From JANRLL01 sp033762715 (GTDB taxonomy: Bacteria > Pseudomonadota > Alphaproteobacteria > Rickettsiales > SXRF01): a DNA stretch of 64,000 nucleotides. Shown here piece by piece: positions 43,203-52,693 of this stretch. The stretch is taken from the NCBI GenBank assembly GCA_033762715.1, contig JANRLL010000009.1:1-64000 (forward strand), given 5' to 3'. Made by a program: the position numbers and the translations under genes. How positions within the stretch are numbered: the first letter of the stretch is position 1; every line of letters starts with the position of its first letter. The notes beneath the pieces were generated by a model. That model did no database searches. It worked only from the letters and a program-made list of their open reading frames with translations, and was not told where the DNA came from.

Positions 43203-44305
43203 ACATCCCTCCGCTCAAAATCAATGCGCGGATCAATGATGGCATAGAGTATATCGCCCACCAGATTGAAGATCAGCCCCAGCAAGGTGAAGATATAGAG
43301 CGTGCCAAACATCAGCGGATAGTCGCGGTTCATGATTGCTTCGTAGCCCAGCAAACCCAGGCCATTGAGCGAAAAGATAATCTCAATCAGCAAGGCGCTG
43401 GTAAAAAGCACGCTCAGGAAAGCGCCTGGAAAACCGGCGATGATAATAAGCATAGCGTTGCGAAACACATGGCCATACAGCACCTGGGGTTCGCTTAAGC
43501 CTTTGGCGCGCGCGGTCAGCACATATTGCTTGTGAATTTCATCCAGGAAGTAATGCTTGGTAAGCAAGGTGAGTCGGGCAAAACTGCCGATAGTCAGAGC
43601 GGTAATGGGCAGGGCCATATGCCAAAAATAATCACCAATCTTGCCCCAGAAACTAAGCGTTTCCCAGTTATCGGAGGTGAGGCCTTTGAGCGGAAACCAG
43701 TTGAAATAATTGCCACCGGAAAACAGCACAATCAGCAAAATCGCGAATAAGAAACCCGGAATCGCATAGCCTAAAATAATGATGCTGCTGCTCCAGGTAT
43801 CGAAGCGGCTGCCATGCTGCACCGCTTTGCGGATACCCAGTGGAATCGAGATCAAATAGCTAATCAGCATGGTCCACAGTCCCAGTGAAATCGTCACCGG
43901 CAGGGTGTTGGCAATCAGCGTTGTCACTCGCTCATTACGGAAAAAACTTTCGCCAAAATCAAAGCGCAGATAATTGCCCATCATATCCAAAAAGCGCTGC
44001 AAAGGCGGCTTGTCGAAGCCATACATCGCCTTGATGCGCTCGACGATTTCAGGATCCAGTCCGCGTCCGCCGCGATAGATGGAATTCACATCGCCCACTT
44101 TGATCTCGGCCTTGCTGGCTAAATCCGAGCCGCCACTGCCGCTGATGCGCGAGGTGGCATCAACCGAGGTAATATCCGTAAGTCTAGCGACCATGCGCTC
44201 CACCGGCCCGCCAGGTGCAGCCTGGATGATCAGGAAGTTCAGCGCCATGATGCCTACCAGCGTAGGGATCATTAGCAATAAACGTCTTAGGATATAGGCG
44301 GTCAT
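43199..44305 (-). CDS. yejB: peptide ABC transporter permease YejB
   Basis: 368 residues. MTAYILRRLLLMIPTLVGIM is the N-terminal helix of the OppB/YejB group, followed by a long periplasmic loop (about 35-110). The permease core has LTARAKGLSEPQVLYGHVFRNAML as its EAA loop. It pairs with YejE. It lies 3 bases after yejA and overlaps the hydrolase gene by 4. Confidence 0.93.
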   Translation of the reverse strand: MTAYILRRLLLMIPTLVGIMALNFLIIQAAPGGPVERMVARLTDITSVDATSRISGSGGSDLASKAEIKVGDVNSIYRGGRGLDPEIVERIKAMYGFDKPPLQRFLDMMGNYLRFDFGESFFRNERVTTLIANTLPVTISLGLWTMLISYLISIPLGIRKAVQHGSRFDTWSSSIIILGYAIPGFLFAILLIVLFSGGNYFNWFPLKGLTSDNWETLSFWGKIGDYFWHMALPITALTIGSFARLTLLTKHYFLDEIHKQYVLTARAKGLSEPQVLYGHVFRNAMLIIIAGFPGAFLSVLFTSALLIEIIFSLNGLGLLGYEAIMNRDYPLMFGTLYIFTLLGLIFNLVGDILYAIIDPRIDFERRDV

Positions 44306-44308
44306 GCC

Positions 44309-46123
44309 TTAAGGTTTAGCGACTTCCTTAGAATTTGCAGCATCTTTTATCCACCAGGTCTGCAAACCCAGATTATATTTAGGCGTGATGGCGGGAATGC
44401 CAAATTTATTTTGGTACGCCACGCGAAACCCGTTGGAGTGCCAATGCGGAATGGCGTAGTGCCGCCAAAGCAATACGCGGTCCAGCGCGCGGCCAGCGGC
44501 GATCATGGATTCTTTATCGGTGCCGGTGGTAAGCACGGAAAGCAGATGGTCAATCAGCGGATCTTCGGTGCCGACTAAATTAGGGCTGCCTTTGACCTTG
44601 GCTTGCGAGCTGTGCCACAGCGCCATCTGCTCATTGCCGGGAAAAAACACGCCGCGATTGATCCAGATGCTCACCACATCGAAATCAAATTCATCGGTGC
44701 GTTTTTGGTATTGCGAATCATCGACCATGCGGATGGAGGAGTTAATGCCCAAACGCTCCAGGTTTTTGCGCATGGGGCCAATGACGCGCTCCATAGTGGG
44801 TTGGCGCAGCATGAATTCGATTGCAAGCGGCTGGCCTTTGCTGCCAACCAATTTGCCGTCTTTGATCACCCAGCCAGCCTGCTCAAGCAGCGCTTGGGCA
44901 CGCAGCAAATTCTCACGTGGATTACCGGAGCCGTCGGTAACTGGTGGCGAAAATTCTTTTTCAAACAGCTCTTTGGGTAGACTGTTGCGGTAAGGCTCCA
45001 GCAAGGCGAGTTCCTTGCCGGTGGGCACGCCTTTGGCTTGGAATTGTGTATGCTCGAAATAGCTGCGGTTGCGCGTATAGGCGCCGTAGAAAATGGTTTT
45101 ATTCAGCCATTCGTAATCGAGCGCCAGAGCAATGGCTTCACGCACGCGCGCATCGGCGAATTTTTCCTGACGCGTGTTAAAAATAAAGGCCTGCATGCCT
45201 TGCGGGATTTCATGCGCGATCTCGCGCTTGATGATTTTGCCTTCGCGGATGGCAGGAATATCGTAGGCCTTGGCCCAGTTGCGCGCGATATATTCCTGGC
45301 GGAAATCATATTCACCGGCTTTGAGCGCCTCCAGCGCCACATTCTCATCGCGGTACATATCGTAGCGCAGCGTGTCGAAATTATATTGGCCGCGATTCAC
45401 CGCTAGATCTTTGCCCCAATAGTTGGGGTCGCGCTTATAGATAATGAAGCGTCCTTGCTCAAGCATATCTACCTTGTAAGGCCCGCTACCCAGCGGCGGC
45501 GTTAAGGTGGTTTTGGTGAATTCATTAGCGGTATAATAGGCTTTGGAAATCACCGGTATGGCGGCTACGATTTGCGGCAATTCGCGATTTTTTGCGTCGC
45601 TGAAGGTAAATTTAACGCGGCGCGCATCGAGTTTTTCACATCCAGCCACCGAGGCGAAGCGGATTTTAAACGTAGGATCCCCCTTATCGCGCAGGGTATA
45701 GAATGAAAACACCACATCATCGGCGGTAACGGACGTGCCATCCTGCCATTTGGCTTGCGGGCGCAGGGTGAAAATCACCGAGCTGTTATCAGCCGCCACC
45801 CCGGCGCTTTCGGCCAGCAACCCATACATGGATTGCGGCTCGTCTTGCGAGGCGACCATCAGCGTTTCAAATAAGATCTCAACAAACGGCGCTTTGAGGC
45901 CGTTTAGGATAAAGGGATTGAGATTGTCGTATGAGCCGGTTTCGGCCAGCTTCATGGTGCCGCCTTTGGGCGCATTCGGATTCACATACTCAAAATGCGC
46001 GAAGCCTGCCTTGTATTTGCATTCACCATAAAGCGCCAGGCAATGGGTGGGTTGTGCCAGGCTTATCGAAGGTAGGAATGCGGCCGCTACCAGCGCAGCC
46101 AAACCAAGGAAGCGGCGCGCCAT
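44309..46123 (-). CDS. yejA: peptide-binding protein YejA (SBP family 5)
   Basis: 604 residues from ATG 46123, which overlaps the qmcA stop as TAATG; ATG 46138 would add 5 residues. The signal peptide MARRFLGLAALVAAAFLPS ends near SLAQP. The SBP_bac_5 body shows FEYVNPNAPKGGTMKLAETG, FTLRPQAKWQDGTSVTADDV, and VREAIALALDYEWLNKTIFYGAY. In the YejA branch it binds peptides, including microcin C-like compounds, in the periplasm. It starts the yejA-B-hydrolase-E-F run and may be read through from nfeD-qmcA. Confidence 0.92.
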   Translation of the reverse strand: MARRFLGLAALVAAAFLPSISLAQPTHCLALYGECKYKAGFAHFEYVNPNAPKGGTMKLAETGSYDNLNPFILNGLKAPFVEILFETLMVASQDEPQSMYGLLAESAGVAADNSSVIFTLRPQAKWQDGTSVTADDVVFSFYTLRDKGDPTFKIRFASVAGCEKLDARRVKFTFSDAKNRELPQIVAAIPVISKAYYTANEFTKTTLTPPLGSGPYKVDMLEQGRFIIYKRDPNYWGKDLAVNRGQYNFDTLRYDMYRDENVALEALKAGEYDFRQEYIARNWAKAYDIPAIREGKIIKREIAHEIPQGMQAFIFNTRQEKFADARVREAIALALDYEWLNKTIFYGAYTRNRSYFEHTQFQAKGVPTGKELALLEPYRNSLPKELFEKEFSPPVTDGSGNPRENLLRAQALLEQAGWVIKDGKLVGSKGQPLAIEFMLRQPTMERVIGPMRKNLERLGINSSIRMVDDSQYQKRTDEFDFDVVSIWINRGVFFPGNEQMALWHSSQAKVKGSPNLVGTEDPLIDHLLSVLTTGTDKESMIAAGRALDRVLLWRHYAIPHWHSNGFRVAYQNKFGIPAITPKYNLGLQTWWIKDAANSKEVAKP

Positions 46124-47103
46124 TAGGCTTTGTTCCATGGTCCGCCTTGAGGGGTTTCACCTGGGGTGGTGGTAATTGACGCTAGCGGTGATTTATGACG
46201 AATGGCTTCAAACACGCTGAGCGCTTGCGCAACCATGCTGCTGGCATCGCCGGCATTGGTGGGCAGCAACACGGTGGTGCCTTTTTTGGCGAGCTCTTTG
46301 AACGCAGCCACATATTGCTCGGCCACGCGCAGCGACACCGCATCTTCGCCCCCTTGTTTTTGAATCGCACTGGCTACGACTTCAATCCCTTTGGCGGTGG
46401 CTTCGGCGACGGCAAAAATGGCTTCGGCTTCACCTTTGGCGCGGTTGACTTGATCGGTCATGGAGGCTTCCGAGGCCAACACGACTTCTTGTTTTCTGCC
46501 TTCGGCGACGTTGATTTGCGATTGGCGTTTGCCTTCCGATTCTAGAATCGAGGCGCGTTTTTGACGATCAGCCGCTACCTGCAATTCCATTGCTTTGAGC
46601 ACTGAATTAGGCGGGGTGATGTTTTTGATTTCATAGCGCATGCATTGTACGCCCCAGCTTTGCGCTGCTTGGTTGATCGAGGTCACTATATTGGCGTTTA
46701 AGGTTTCGCGCTCTTCAAAGGTTTTATCCAAGGTGAGCTTGCCGATTTCCGAACGCATGGTGGTTTGCGCGAGCAGCTGCACGGCATAGATCGGGTTGTT
46801 GACACCGTAAGAGGCAGCGATGGGGTCGATGATGCGGATATAGAGCACGCCATCGAGCGAGAGCGTCACGTTATCGCGGGTGATGCCCGCTTGTTCCGGC
46901 ACATCCACCGCCATTTCCTTGAGCGAATGCTTATAGGCGACGCGCTCGATAAAAGGCCAAATCCAGTTCAGGCCAGGCTCCAATTTACGGTCGAACTTGC
47001 CGAGGTTTTCGATGATCCAGGCCTGCTGTTGCGGCACGGTTTTGACGCCCATAAAAATGGGGATGATAATTAGGGCAAGAATGACGGCCGCGATAAATTC
47101 CAT
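46123..47103 (-). CDS. qmcA: SPFH/stomatin-like membrane protease regulator QmcA
   Basis: 326 residues. An N-terminal membrane anchor (FIAAVILALIIIPIFMGVK) is followed by the SPFH domain (VPQQQAWIIENLGKFDRKLEPGLNWI, MRSEIGKLTLDKTFEERETLN) and an Ala/Glu-rich coiled coil (ASILESEGKRQSQINVAEG). It acts with NfeD-type partners in membrane quality control. It lies 24 bases after nfeD with GGAGC upstream of its ATG; its stop overlaps the yejA start. Confidence 0.92.
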   Translation of the reverse strand: MEFIAAVILALIIIPIFMGVKTVPQQQAWIIENLGKFDRKLEPGLNWIWPFIERVAYKHSLKEMAVDVPEQAGITRDNVTLSLDGVLYIRIIDPIAASYGVNNPIYAVQLLAQTTMRSEIGKLTLDKTFEERETLNANIVTSINQAAQSWGVQCMRYEIKNITPPNSVLKAMELQVAADRQKRASILESEGKRQSQINVAEGRKQEVVLASEASMTDQVNRAKGEAEAIFAVAEATAKGIEVVASAIQKQGGEDAVSLRVAEQYVAAFKELAKKGTTVLLPTNAGDASSMVAQALSVFEAIRHKSPLASITTTPGETPQGGPWNKA

Positions 47104-47127
47104 GAGAAAGCTCCTTACGAGATACGA

Positions 47128-47580
47128 TTATGAATTGGGCTTAACGGTGACGGTGTTGCCTTGTACGGCAATGATGGTAACCGGTGCACCGGCTTCGAGC
47201 TGCTCAGACACGCTGTCGGCTGCAAGCTTAGCTTTCATGATGGTGCCAGACCAGGTGACTTCGCCGTCTTTGCCTTTGGTGAGTCCTTCGCTTCCGACAT
47301 AAGCCGTGTCGCCTATGATATTATTGTAACCGCCCACACCTTTGCCGATATGCAGTTTTTTGAGCGGGTGCCAGAGCAGGGCGGCAAAGCCTGCCGTTGC
47401 CAAGCCGAAGATAATGATTTGGCCAAAAATATTATCGGCCAGCACCCAGCCAATATGAATAAAGGCACCGGCGACCAGGGCGCCGAGGCCAGCAAAGAAA
47501 AAGCCAGCACCAGGGATGCCCACAATTTCCAGCACAATGAAAACGACACCAAGTATCAGCCAGACGAATTCAGCATTCAT
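47128..47580 (-). CDS. NfeD family membrane protein
   Basis: 150 residues. Three or four N-terminal hydrophobic helices (LILGVVFIVLEIVGIPGAGF, FAGLGALVAGAFI, IFGQIIIFGLATAGFAALL) are followed by the C-terminal OB fold (VGSEGLTKGKDGEVTWSGTIMKA...VTIIAVQGNTVTV). NfeD partners the SPFH protein encoded next. A near-perfect ribosome site GGAGGTGA precedes the ATG. Confidence 0.9.
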   Translation of the reverse strand: MNAEFVWLILGVVFIVLEIVGIPGAGFFFAGLGALVAGAFIHIGWVLADNIFGQIIIFGLATAGFAALLWHPLKKLHIGKGVGGYNNIIGDTAYVGSEGLTKGKDGEVTWSGTIMKAKLAADSVSEQLEAGAPVTIIAVQGNTVTVKPNS

Positions 47581-47607
47581 GGGGTCACCTCCAACGTAAC
47601 GTTAGCG

Positions 47608-48174
47608 TTATTTAGGCAGGGCTTGTGGCTTATCACTCATGGTATTTAAATACGCAATCAAATTAGCACGTTCTTGCGGATCTTTCACGCCAGCAAACGA
47701 CATTTTATTGCCTGGGATATGTTTTTTGGGATTGGCCAGGAAGTCAGACAATTCTTGGAAACCCCATTTTTTGTCTTTCAACGCTTCTAGCGCCGCTGAA
47801 TAGGTATAGCCTTCCGCATGGGCGAAATGGCTACCCACTAAGCCCCATTGGTTCGGACCTACGCCGTGCTTACCGCCTTTATCAAACGTATGGCAAGCAG
47901 CGCATTTCTTGGCAGCAGCAGTGCCAGCGGTGAGGTCGGCTTTGGCCAGAAATGGTAGAATATCCACCGGCTTTTCCGGCTCTTTAGCAGCCGTTTCGCT
48001 GCCTGCTGATTCGGCGCCGGCAATGGTGAAGCCGCGTTTCTCATGCGATTTTCCATGTTCGCCAACACTGCCGGTATAGAGCCCTTCGCTCATGATACCT
48101 GCAACCATAGCAATTACACCGGCAAGCAACACCGCGCCTGCGATTTTATTAAATTCGAGCCCATTACCGGACAT
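47608..48174 (-). CDS. membrane-anchored cytochrome c (CycM-like)
   Basis: 188 residues. One uncleaved N-terminal helix (AGAVLLAGVIAMVAGIM) anchors a periplasmic class I cytochrome c. The heme motif is CAACH at residues 91-95 and the axial Met lies in PGNKMSFAG. A flexible Ala/Glu linker joins the two parts. CycM-type cytochromes carry electrons from bc1 to the terminal oxidase. AAGGAGACGAT precedes the ATG. It is divergent from kdsB and not clustered with petABC. Confidence 0.92.
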   Translation of the reverse strand: MSGNGLEFNKIAGAVLLAGVIAMVAGIMSEGLYTGSVGEHGKSHEKRGFTIAGAESAGSETAAKEPEKPVDILPFLAKADLTAGTAAAKKCAACHTFDKGGKHGVGPNQWGLVGSHFAHAEGYTYSAALEALKDKKWGFQELSDFLANPKKHIPGNKMSFAGVKDPQERANLIAYLNTMSDKPQALPK

Positions 48175-48261
48175 ATCGTCTCCTTAGCATTATAGTGATG
48201 ACAGTTGCCGATTTTATAATATGCTACGGCACGTTATTCAATTGAAAGATTACGCGAATTC

Positions 48262-48984
48262 ATGTCCGCCATCATTCTGATCCCCGCCCGCATGGCATCC
48301 ACGCGCTTGCCCAACAAGCCTTTGGCGCTGATTGGCGGCGAGCCAATGATTGTAAAAGTATGGCGCCAGGCCGTAGCTTCTAAGCTTGGTGACGTGGTGG
48401 TAGCGTGTGACGGCGAGGCGATTGCGGGAGCCATTACCCAAGCGGGTGGCAAGGCGGTGCTGACCGATGCGAACCTGCCCTCGGGATCGGACCGTATTTT
48501 CCAGGCGCTGCAAACGCTCGATCCTAAGAAGGCGCATGATATTATTATTAATGTGCAAGGCGACATGCCGACATTGGACCCAAACGTAATCGGGCAGGTG
48601 GTGACCTTGCTTGCTAATCCGGCGGTGGATATTGCAACGCTTGCAGCCGAGATAAAAGATGAGGGCGAAAAACAGGATCCGGCCGTGGTGAAAATCGCGC
48701 TTGCCGGCACCCGCGCGTTGTATTTTTCACGCGCCACCATTCCGCATGGGGTGGGGCCGCTGTATCATCATATCGGCATTTACGGCTATCGCCGCAGCGC
48801 TTTGGAGCGCTTCGTAAGTCTGCCGCCGAGTGCGCTCGAGCAGCGTGAAAAATTAGAACAATTACGTGCCCTAGAAGCGGGCATGCGCATCGATGTGGCG
48901 GTGATAGACACCGTGCCGCTGGGTGTGGATACACCAGAGACCTTAGAAAAAGCGAGACAGTATTATGACCAACATTCTCTATGA
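48262..48984 (+). CDS. kdsB: CMP-KDO synthetase
   Basis: 240 residues. IILIPARMASTRLPNKPLALIGG is the nucleotidyltransferase motif; SGSDRIFQALQTLDP, NVQGDMPTLDP and HIGIYGYRRSALERF are KdsB landmarks. It activates KDO for lipid A/LPS core synthesis, in line with lptD and lptE in this window. No clear ribosome site is seen. The 3' end overlaps the next gene by 20 bases. Confidence 0.94.
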   Translation: MSAIILIPARMASTRLPNKPLALIGGEPMIVKVWRQAVASKLGDVVVACDGEAIAGAITQAGGKAVLTDANLPSGSDRIFQALQTLDPKKAHDIIINVQGDMPTLDPNVIGQVVTLLANPAVDIATLAAEIKDEGEKQDPAVVKIALAGTRALYFSRATIPHGVGPLYHHIGIYGYRRSALERFVSLPPSALEQREKLEQLRALEAGMRIDVAVIDTVPLGVDTPETLEKARQYYDQHSL

Positions 48985-49945
48985 CGTAGCGGGTATCGGC
49001 AATGCGATTGTCGATGTTCTGAGTTTTTGTGACGATGCATTTTTGCAGACCAATGCGCTGGCCAAAGGCAGCATGCAACTGGTGGATGCCACGCGCTCAG
49101 CCGAGCTTTATGCGAAAGTAGGCCCCAGCACCGAATGCTCCGGCGGGTCGGTTGCTAATTCGCTGGCGGGGCTTGCCTCGCTCGGTGCGCGCACAGCCTT
49201 TATCGGCAAAGTTGCCGATGACAAGTTAGGCCAGATTTTCACCCATGATATGCGCTCGACCGGCACGTATTTTACGACATCGATGCTGAAGGGCGAACTG
49301 CCTTCTGCCAATTGTATTGTGTTAGTGACGCCCGATGCGCAGCGTACTATGGCCACCTTTTTGGGCGCGTGCAGTCAAGTGACGCAAGCCGATATTGATG
49401 AAGAGCTGATTAAGCAATCGGCCATTGTCTATATTGAGGGGTATTTATGGGATACCGAACATGCTAAATCTGCCATTCGCAAAGCCATGGCATTGGCGAA
49501 AATGCATCAGCGCAAAGTCGCCATGACATTGTCGGATACATTTTGCGTGCATCGTCATCGCAGTGAGTTCTTGCAGCTGATCCATCATGAGATCGATATT
49601 TTATTTGCTAATGAAGGCGAGATCAAAGCGCTCTATGAAACTGAGGATTTCGATACGGCGATTGCCAAGCTACAGGGGCAATGCGAAGTAGCGGCCGTCA
49701 CGCGCAGTGAGGTAGGTAGCGTGGTGGTAACAAAAAAAGAAGTCATTGCCGTGCCCACCAAAGCGGTGGCTAAGGTGGTAGATACCACCGGCGCGGGTGA
49801 TTTGTATGCCAGCGGATTTTTGTTCGGCTATAGCCGCGGTGATGCTCTTGAACAATGCGCTCAATTAGGCAATGCCTGCGCGGGTGAGATCATCCAGCAT
49901 TTAGGCGCACGCAGCATGAAACCGCTGAAAGCGTTGGTGGCTTAG
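48965..49945 (+). CDS. PfkB-family kinase, adenosine kinase-like
   Basis: 326 residues, ribokinase fold. The start YDVAGIGNAIVDVLSFCDDAFL and STECSGGSVANSLAGLASLG resemble alphaproteobacterial adenosine kinases. The catalytic Asp is in VVDTTGAGDLYASGFLFG. It would convert adenosine to AMP, although PfkB substrates are hard to tell from sequence. It overlaps kdsB by 20 bases and touches the MFS gene. Confidence 0.88.
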   Translation: MTNILYDVAGIGNAIVDVLSFCDDAFLQTNALAKGSMQLVDATRSAELYAKVGPSTECSGGSVANSLAGLASLGARTAFIGKVADDKLGQIFTHDMRSTGTYFTTSMLKGELPSANCIVLVTPDAQRTMATFLGACSQVTQADIDEELIKQSAIVYIEGYLWDTEHAKSAIRKAMALAKMHQRKVAMTLSDTFCVHRHRSEFLQLIHHEIDILFANEGEIKALYETEDFDTAIAKLQGQCEVAAVTRSEVGSVVVTKKEVIAVPTKAVAKVVDTTGAGDLYASGFLFGYSRGDALEQCAQLGNACAGEIIQHLGARSMKPLKALVA

Positions 49946-51207
49946 TGCGGCGTTTTCTAGCCCTTTATTTGCAGCCGCGCTTGATTGCGATTTTGCTGCT
50001 GGGTTTTTCCAGCGGGCTGCCGCTGGCGCTTACCGCATCGACGCTTGCTGTATGGTTGCTCGAAGCCCAGGTCGATCTGGCGGCGATTGGATTATTTGCG
50101 GCAGTCGCCACACCGTATAATTTGAAATTTCTATGGGCGCCGCTGATTGACGGTCTGCCTTTTCCATTTTTATCGCGGCTGCTAGGTCGCCGGCGTGGTT
50201 GGATGATAGCCACACAACTAGCCTGCGCGGCGAGTTTATGCGTGCTCGGCGCGATTGATCCGGCGCAGCATGTGTGGTGGGTGGCGCTGATGGCAATTGT
50301 GGTGGCGTTTTGTTCGGCCAGCCAAGATATTGTGATTGATGCGTATCGTGTGGAAATTTTGCCGGCTGAGCAACAGGGCGCGGGTGCGGCGATGGTGGTG
50401 CTGGGTTACCGCTTTGGCATGATTGCATCCAGTGCTGGCGCGCTGTATCTGGCAAGCTATACCAGCTGGGCAATGACCTATTGGATTATGGCGGCACTTA
50501 TGGGTGTGGGCATGGTAACGGCTCTGATTGCCGGTGAGCCAGCGACGCAAGTAGCACCTGACCGGCCGCATATGGGTGTTGCCGCCTGGCTTAAAAAACA
50601 CGTGGCCGAACCGTTTGCCGATTTCATCCAGCGCGATCATTGGCTGGTCATATTGCTCTTTATTTTATTCTATAAATTAGCCGATGCGTTTATGGGGCTG
50701 ATGCCCAACGTGTTTTACCGCGATATTGGGTTTTCCAAGGAAGAAATCGCGACCGTGGTGAAATTATTTGGCCTGACGGCAACCATTGTCGGCAGCTTTA
50801 TCGGCGGCTATATTGTCACCCGGCTGGGCATTGTGCGCTCGCTGTGGATCTGTGGTATCGCGCATGCGCTGACCAATGTGATGTTTGTGGTGCAGGCGCA
50901 TGTGGGTGCGGATATTCGCGTGCTCGCCCTGGGCATCACGCTGGAAAACGTGACCGGCGGCATGGGCACGGCGGCATTTGTTGCCTTCATGAGCAGCCTG
51001 TGCCATGTGCAATTTACCGCCACGCAATATGCGCTGCTCAGTTCGCTTTCCTCGGTGGGGCGCACCTGGCTTTCCACTCCGGCGGGCTGGGTTTCCAAAC
51101 AGCTGGGCTGGGAATTATTTTTCGTCTTTGCCACGTTGTTGGCGATTCCAGGTTTATTGATTCTGGCCTGGCTGATGCGGCGGGTCGATTTAAATAAACC
51201 GGCTTAA
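49945..51207 (+). CDS. AmpG-like MFS permease
   Basis: 420 residues with 12 hydrophobic segments. The AmpG signature is clear: LLLGFSSGLPLALTASTLAVW, ATPYNLKFLWAPLIDGLPF, LLGRRRGWMIATQL. AmpG imports anhydromuropeptides for cell-wall recycling. The GTG start shares its first base with the stop codon of the kinase gene. It is the third gene of kdsB-kinase-ampG. Confidence 0.87.
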   Translation: MRRFLALYLQPRLIAILLLGFSSGLPLALTASTLAVWLLEAQVDLAAIGLFAAVATPYNLKFLWAPLIDGLPFPFLSRLLGRRRGWMIATQLACAASLCVLGAIDPAQHVWWVALMAIVVAFCSASQDIVIDAYRVEILPAEQQGAGAAMVVLGYRFGMIASSAGALYLASYTSWAMTYWIMAALMGVGMVTALIAGEPATQVAPDRPHMGVAAWLKKHVAEPFADFIQRDHWLVILLFILFYKLADAFMGLMPNVFYRDIGFSKEEIATVVKLFGLTATIVGSFIGGYIVTRLGIVRSLWICGIAHALTNVMFVVQAHVGADIRVLALGITLENVTGGMGTAAFVAFMSSLCHVQFTATQYALLSSLSSVGRTWLSTPAGWVSKQLGWELFFVFATLLAIPGLLILAWLMRRVDLNKPA

Positions 51208-51231
51208 GGGACATGCTTTAAAGGGGTGAGA

Positions 51232-51747
51232 ATGTATAAGATATTTTGTTTAATAGCGTTTTTTATAGCCTTGCCGCTTGATAATCGCGCTGCGCTGGCT
51301 GAGCCGTGCGTTCAAAACGTAACATTATCGCAAGAGTCAGGCATCCCAGCGAGAGAAATTCTTTATTTCCAATCGGATATTAATGCTGATGCGGTAAGCG
51401 ACTACTTTCTTGCTGATAAGGCTTTATGTGGCAATGGCGGATGTATGTGGAATATTTATGCCAGCTGCAAGGCGGGTGGGTATACTAAAGTAGCCGACAA
51501 GATGGGGCTGCATCCGCGTGCTATATTGATTAAAAAAAGCACGCATGATGGCTTAGCAGACATAGACAGCTATTGGCATATGAGCGCATATGATGGTTCG
51601 CTGGCGCATCATGTGTTTGATGGAAAAAAATACGGCACAAAAAGCAGCAAGCTTATACCGAGTAGCCAAGCTAATATTATGCCGTGGCAGGTCTTCGAGC
51701 CCTTGTCCACCAGCGACAATCCGTTCGCTTTTACATTGCATCCCTAA
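51232..51747 (+). CDS. secreted hypothetical protein
   Basis: 171 residues. A signal peptide (MYKIFCLIAFFIALPL...ALAEP) ends near residue 24. The mature part has several cysteines (CVQN, LCGNGGCMWNIYASCKAGG), probably disulfide-paired in the periplasm. The middle reads like a VCBS/EF-hand-like DINADAVSDYFLADKALC. ATG 51232 with AAGGGG upstream is preferred to the GTG at 51226. No family is recognised. It ends 4 bases into the convergent hemF gene. Confidence 0.7.
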   Translation: MYKIFCLIAFFIALPLDNRAALAEPCVQNVTLSQESGIPAREILYFQSDINADAVSDYFLADKALCGNGGCMWNIYASCKAGGYTKVADKMGLHPRAILIKKSTHDGLADIDSYWHMSAYDGSLAHHVFDGKKYGTKSSKLIPSSQANIMPWQVFEPLSTSDNPFAFTLHP

Positions 51748-52688
51748 GGCCACTTCACCTCCGGCGGCATCGACATTAAAATTGCTTCGACATTGCCACC
51801 CGTCATCAGGCCGAATTTTGTGCCGCGATCATAAAGCAGGTTAAACTCGACGTAGCGCCCGCGCTTTTGTAGCTGCCACTGGCGCTGCTCTTGCGTCCAG
51901 GATTCGTGCATATGGCGACGCACGAGTTGTGGGTAAATGCTCGCAAAACTTTTGCCGACATTTTGCGTGAAAGCAAAGTCGGTGTCCCAGTTGCCGGTAT
52001 TAATATAGTCGTAAAAAATCCCACCCACACCGCGCGGTTCATTGCGATGTTTCAGGAAGAAATACTCATCACACCATTGCTTGAATTTAGGGTAATAATC
52101 GGGATCGAACGCATCGCAGGTGGCTTTAAACGCCGCGTGGAAATCGGCCGTGTCTTGTTCGTTGGGATACATAGGCGTCAAATCCGCGCCGCCGCCGAAC
52201 CAGCTTTTATAATTATCTCCGCTACGCGCTTCTGCGCTCGTAGTATCTGGTGCGCTGCCACCGACTACGATCATGCGCGTGTTCATATGCACGGCAGGCA
52301 CCAGTGGCGAGCACATATGCGCAACCAGCGAAATGCCGCTTGCCCAAAAGCGTGGGTCTTTATCGGCGCCCGGAATTTCTTTGCGCATCGCCTCCGAAAA
52401 TTCGCCGTGCACAGTGGAAATATTCACGCCTACTTTTTCAAACACGCGGCCTTTCATGATCGACATCTCGCCGCCACCGCCGCCCTCGCGAACCCAGGGG
52501 GTTCGTTTGAAATTACTCCCGGAATTGTCTCCTGACAATTCCATGGAGTTGAGCTCAGGGCTGACTCGGTCTACTGACCTCGTAGAACCATTATATTCTT
52601 TTTCTATTTGTTCAAACTCGGCGCAGATTTGATCGCGCAGGCTGCGAAACCAACTGGAAGCTTTTTGTTTTTGTTCGTCGATGGTCAT
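51744..52688 (-). CDS. hemF: oxygen-dependent coproporphyrinogen III oxidase with in-frame repeat insertion
   Basis: 314 residues. The motifs are RTPWVREGGGGGEMSIMKG, VFEKVGVNISTVHGEF, WWFGGG-type KSWFGGGADLTPMYP, KHRNEPRGVGGIFYDY and GRYVEFNLLYDRGTKFGL. HemF decarboxylates coproporphyrinogen III to protoporphyrinogen IX in heme synthesis. Between the N-terminal helix (QICAEFEQIEKEY) and FKRTPW are about 27 residues (33-59) not expected from the family; these are encoded by a double-hairpin repeat. The ribosome site GGAGG (52694-52698) abuts a second copy of that repeat. It follows trmL on the same strand. Confidence 0.93.
   Translation of the reverse strand: MTIDEQKQKASSWFRSLRDQICAEFEQIEKEYNGSTRSVDRVSPELNSMELSGDNSGSNFKRTPWVREGGGGGEMSIMKGRVFEKVGVNISTVHGEFSEAMRKEIPGADKDPRFWASGISLVAHMCSPLVPAVHMNTRMIVVGGSAPDTTSAEARSGDNYKSWFGGGADLTPMYPNEQDTADFHAAFKATCDAFDPDYYPKFKQWCDEYFFLKHRNEPRGVGGIFYDYINTGNWDTDFAFTQNVGKSFASIYPQLVRRHMHESWTQEQRQWQLQKRGRYVEFNLLYDRGTKFGLMTGGNVEAILMSMPPEVKWP
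52518..52583 (-). repeat. double-hairpin element, copy inside hemF
   Basis: On the hemF strand: GGTC-AGTA-GACC, a linker ending AGCTCAACTCCATG, then GAATTGTC-AGGA-GACAATTC and CGGGAG. The second stem reaches 9 bp (52521-52529 with 52534-52542). It aligns along its length with the copy at 52694-52761. It is in frame and stop-free, encoding roughly residues 35-57 of HemF. Confidence 0.8.
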
Positions 52689-52693
52689 AAAAA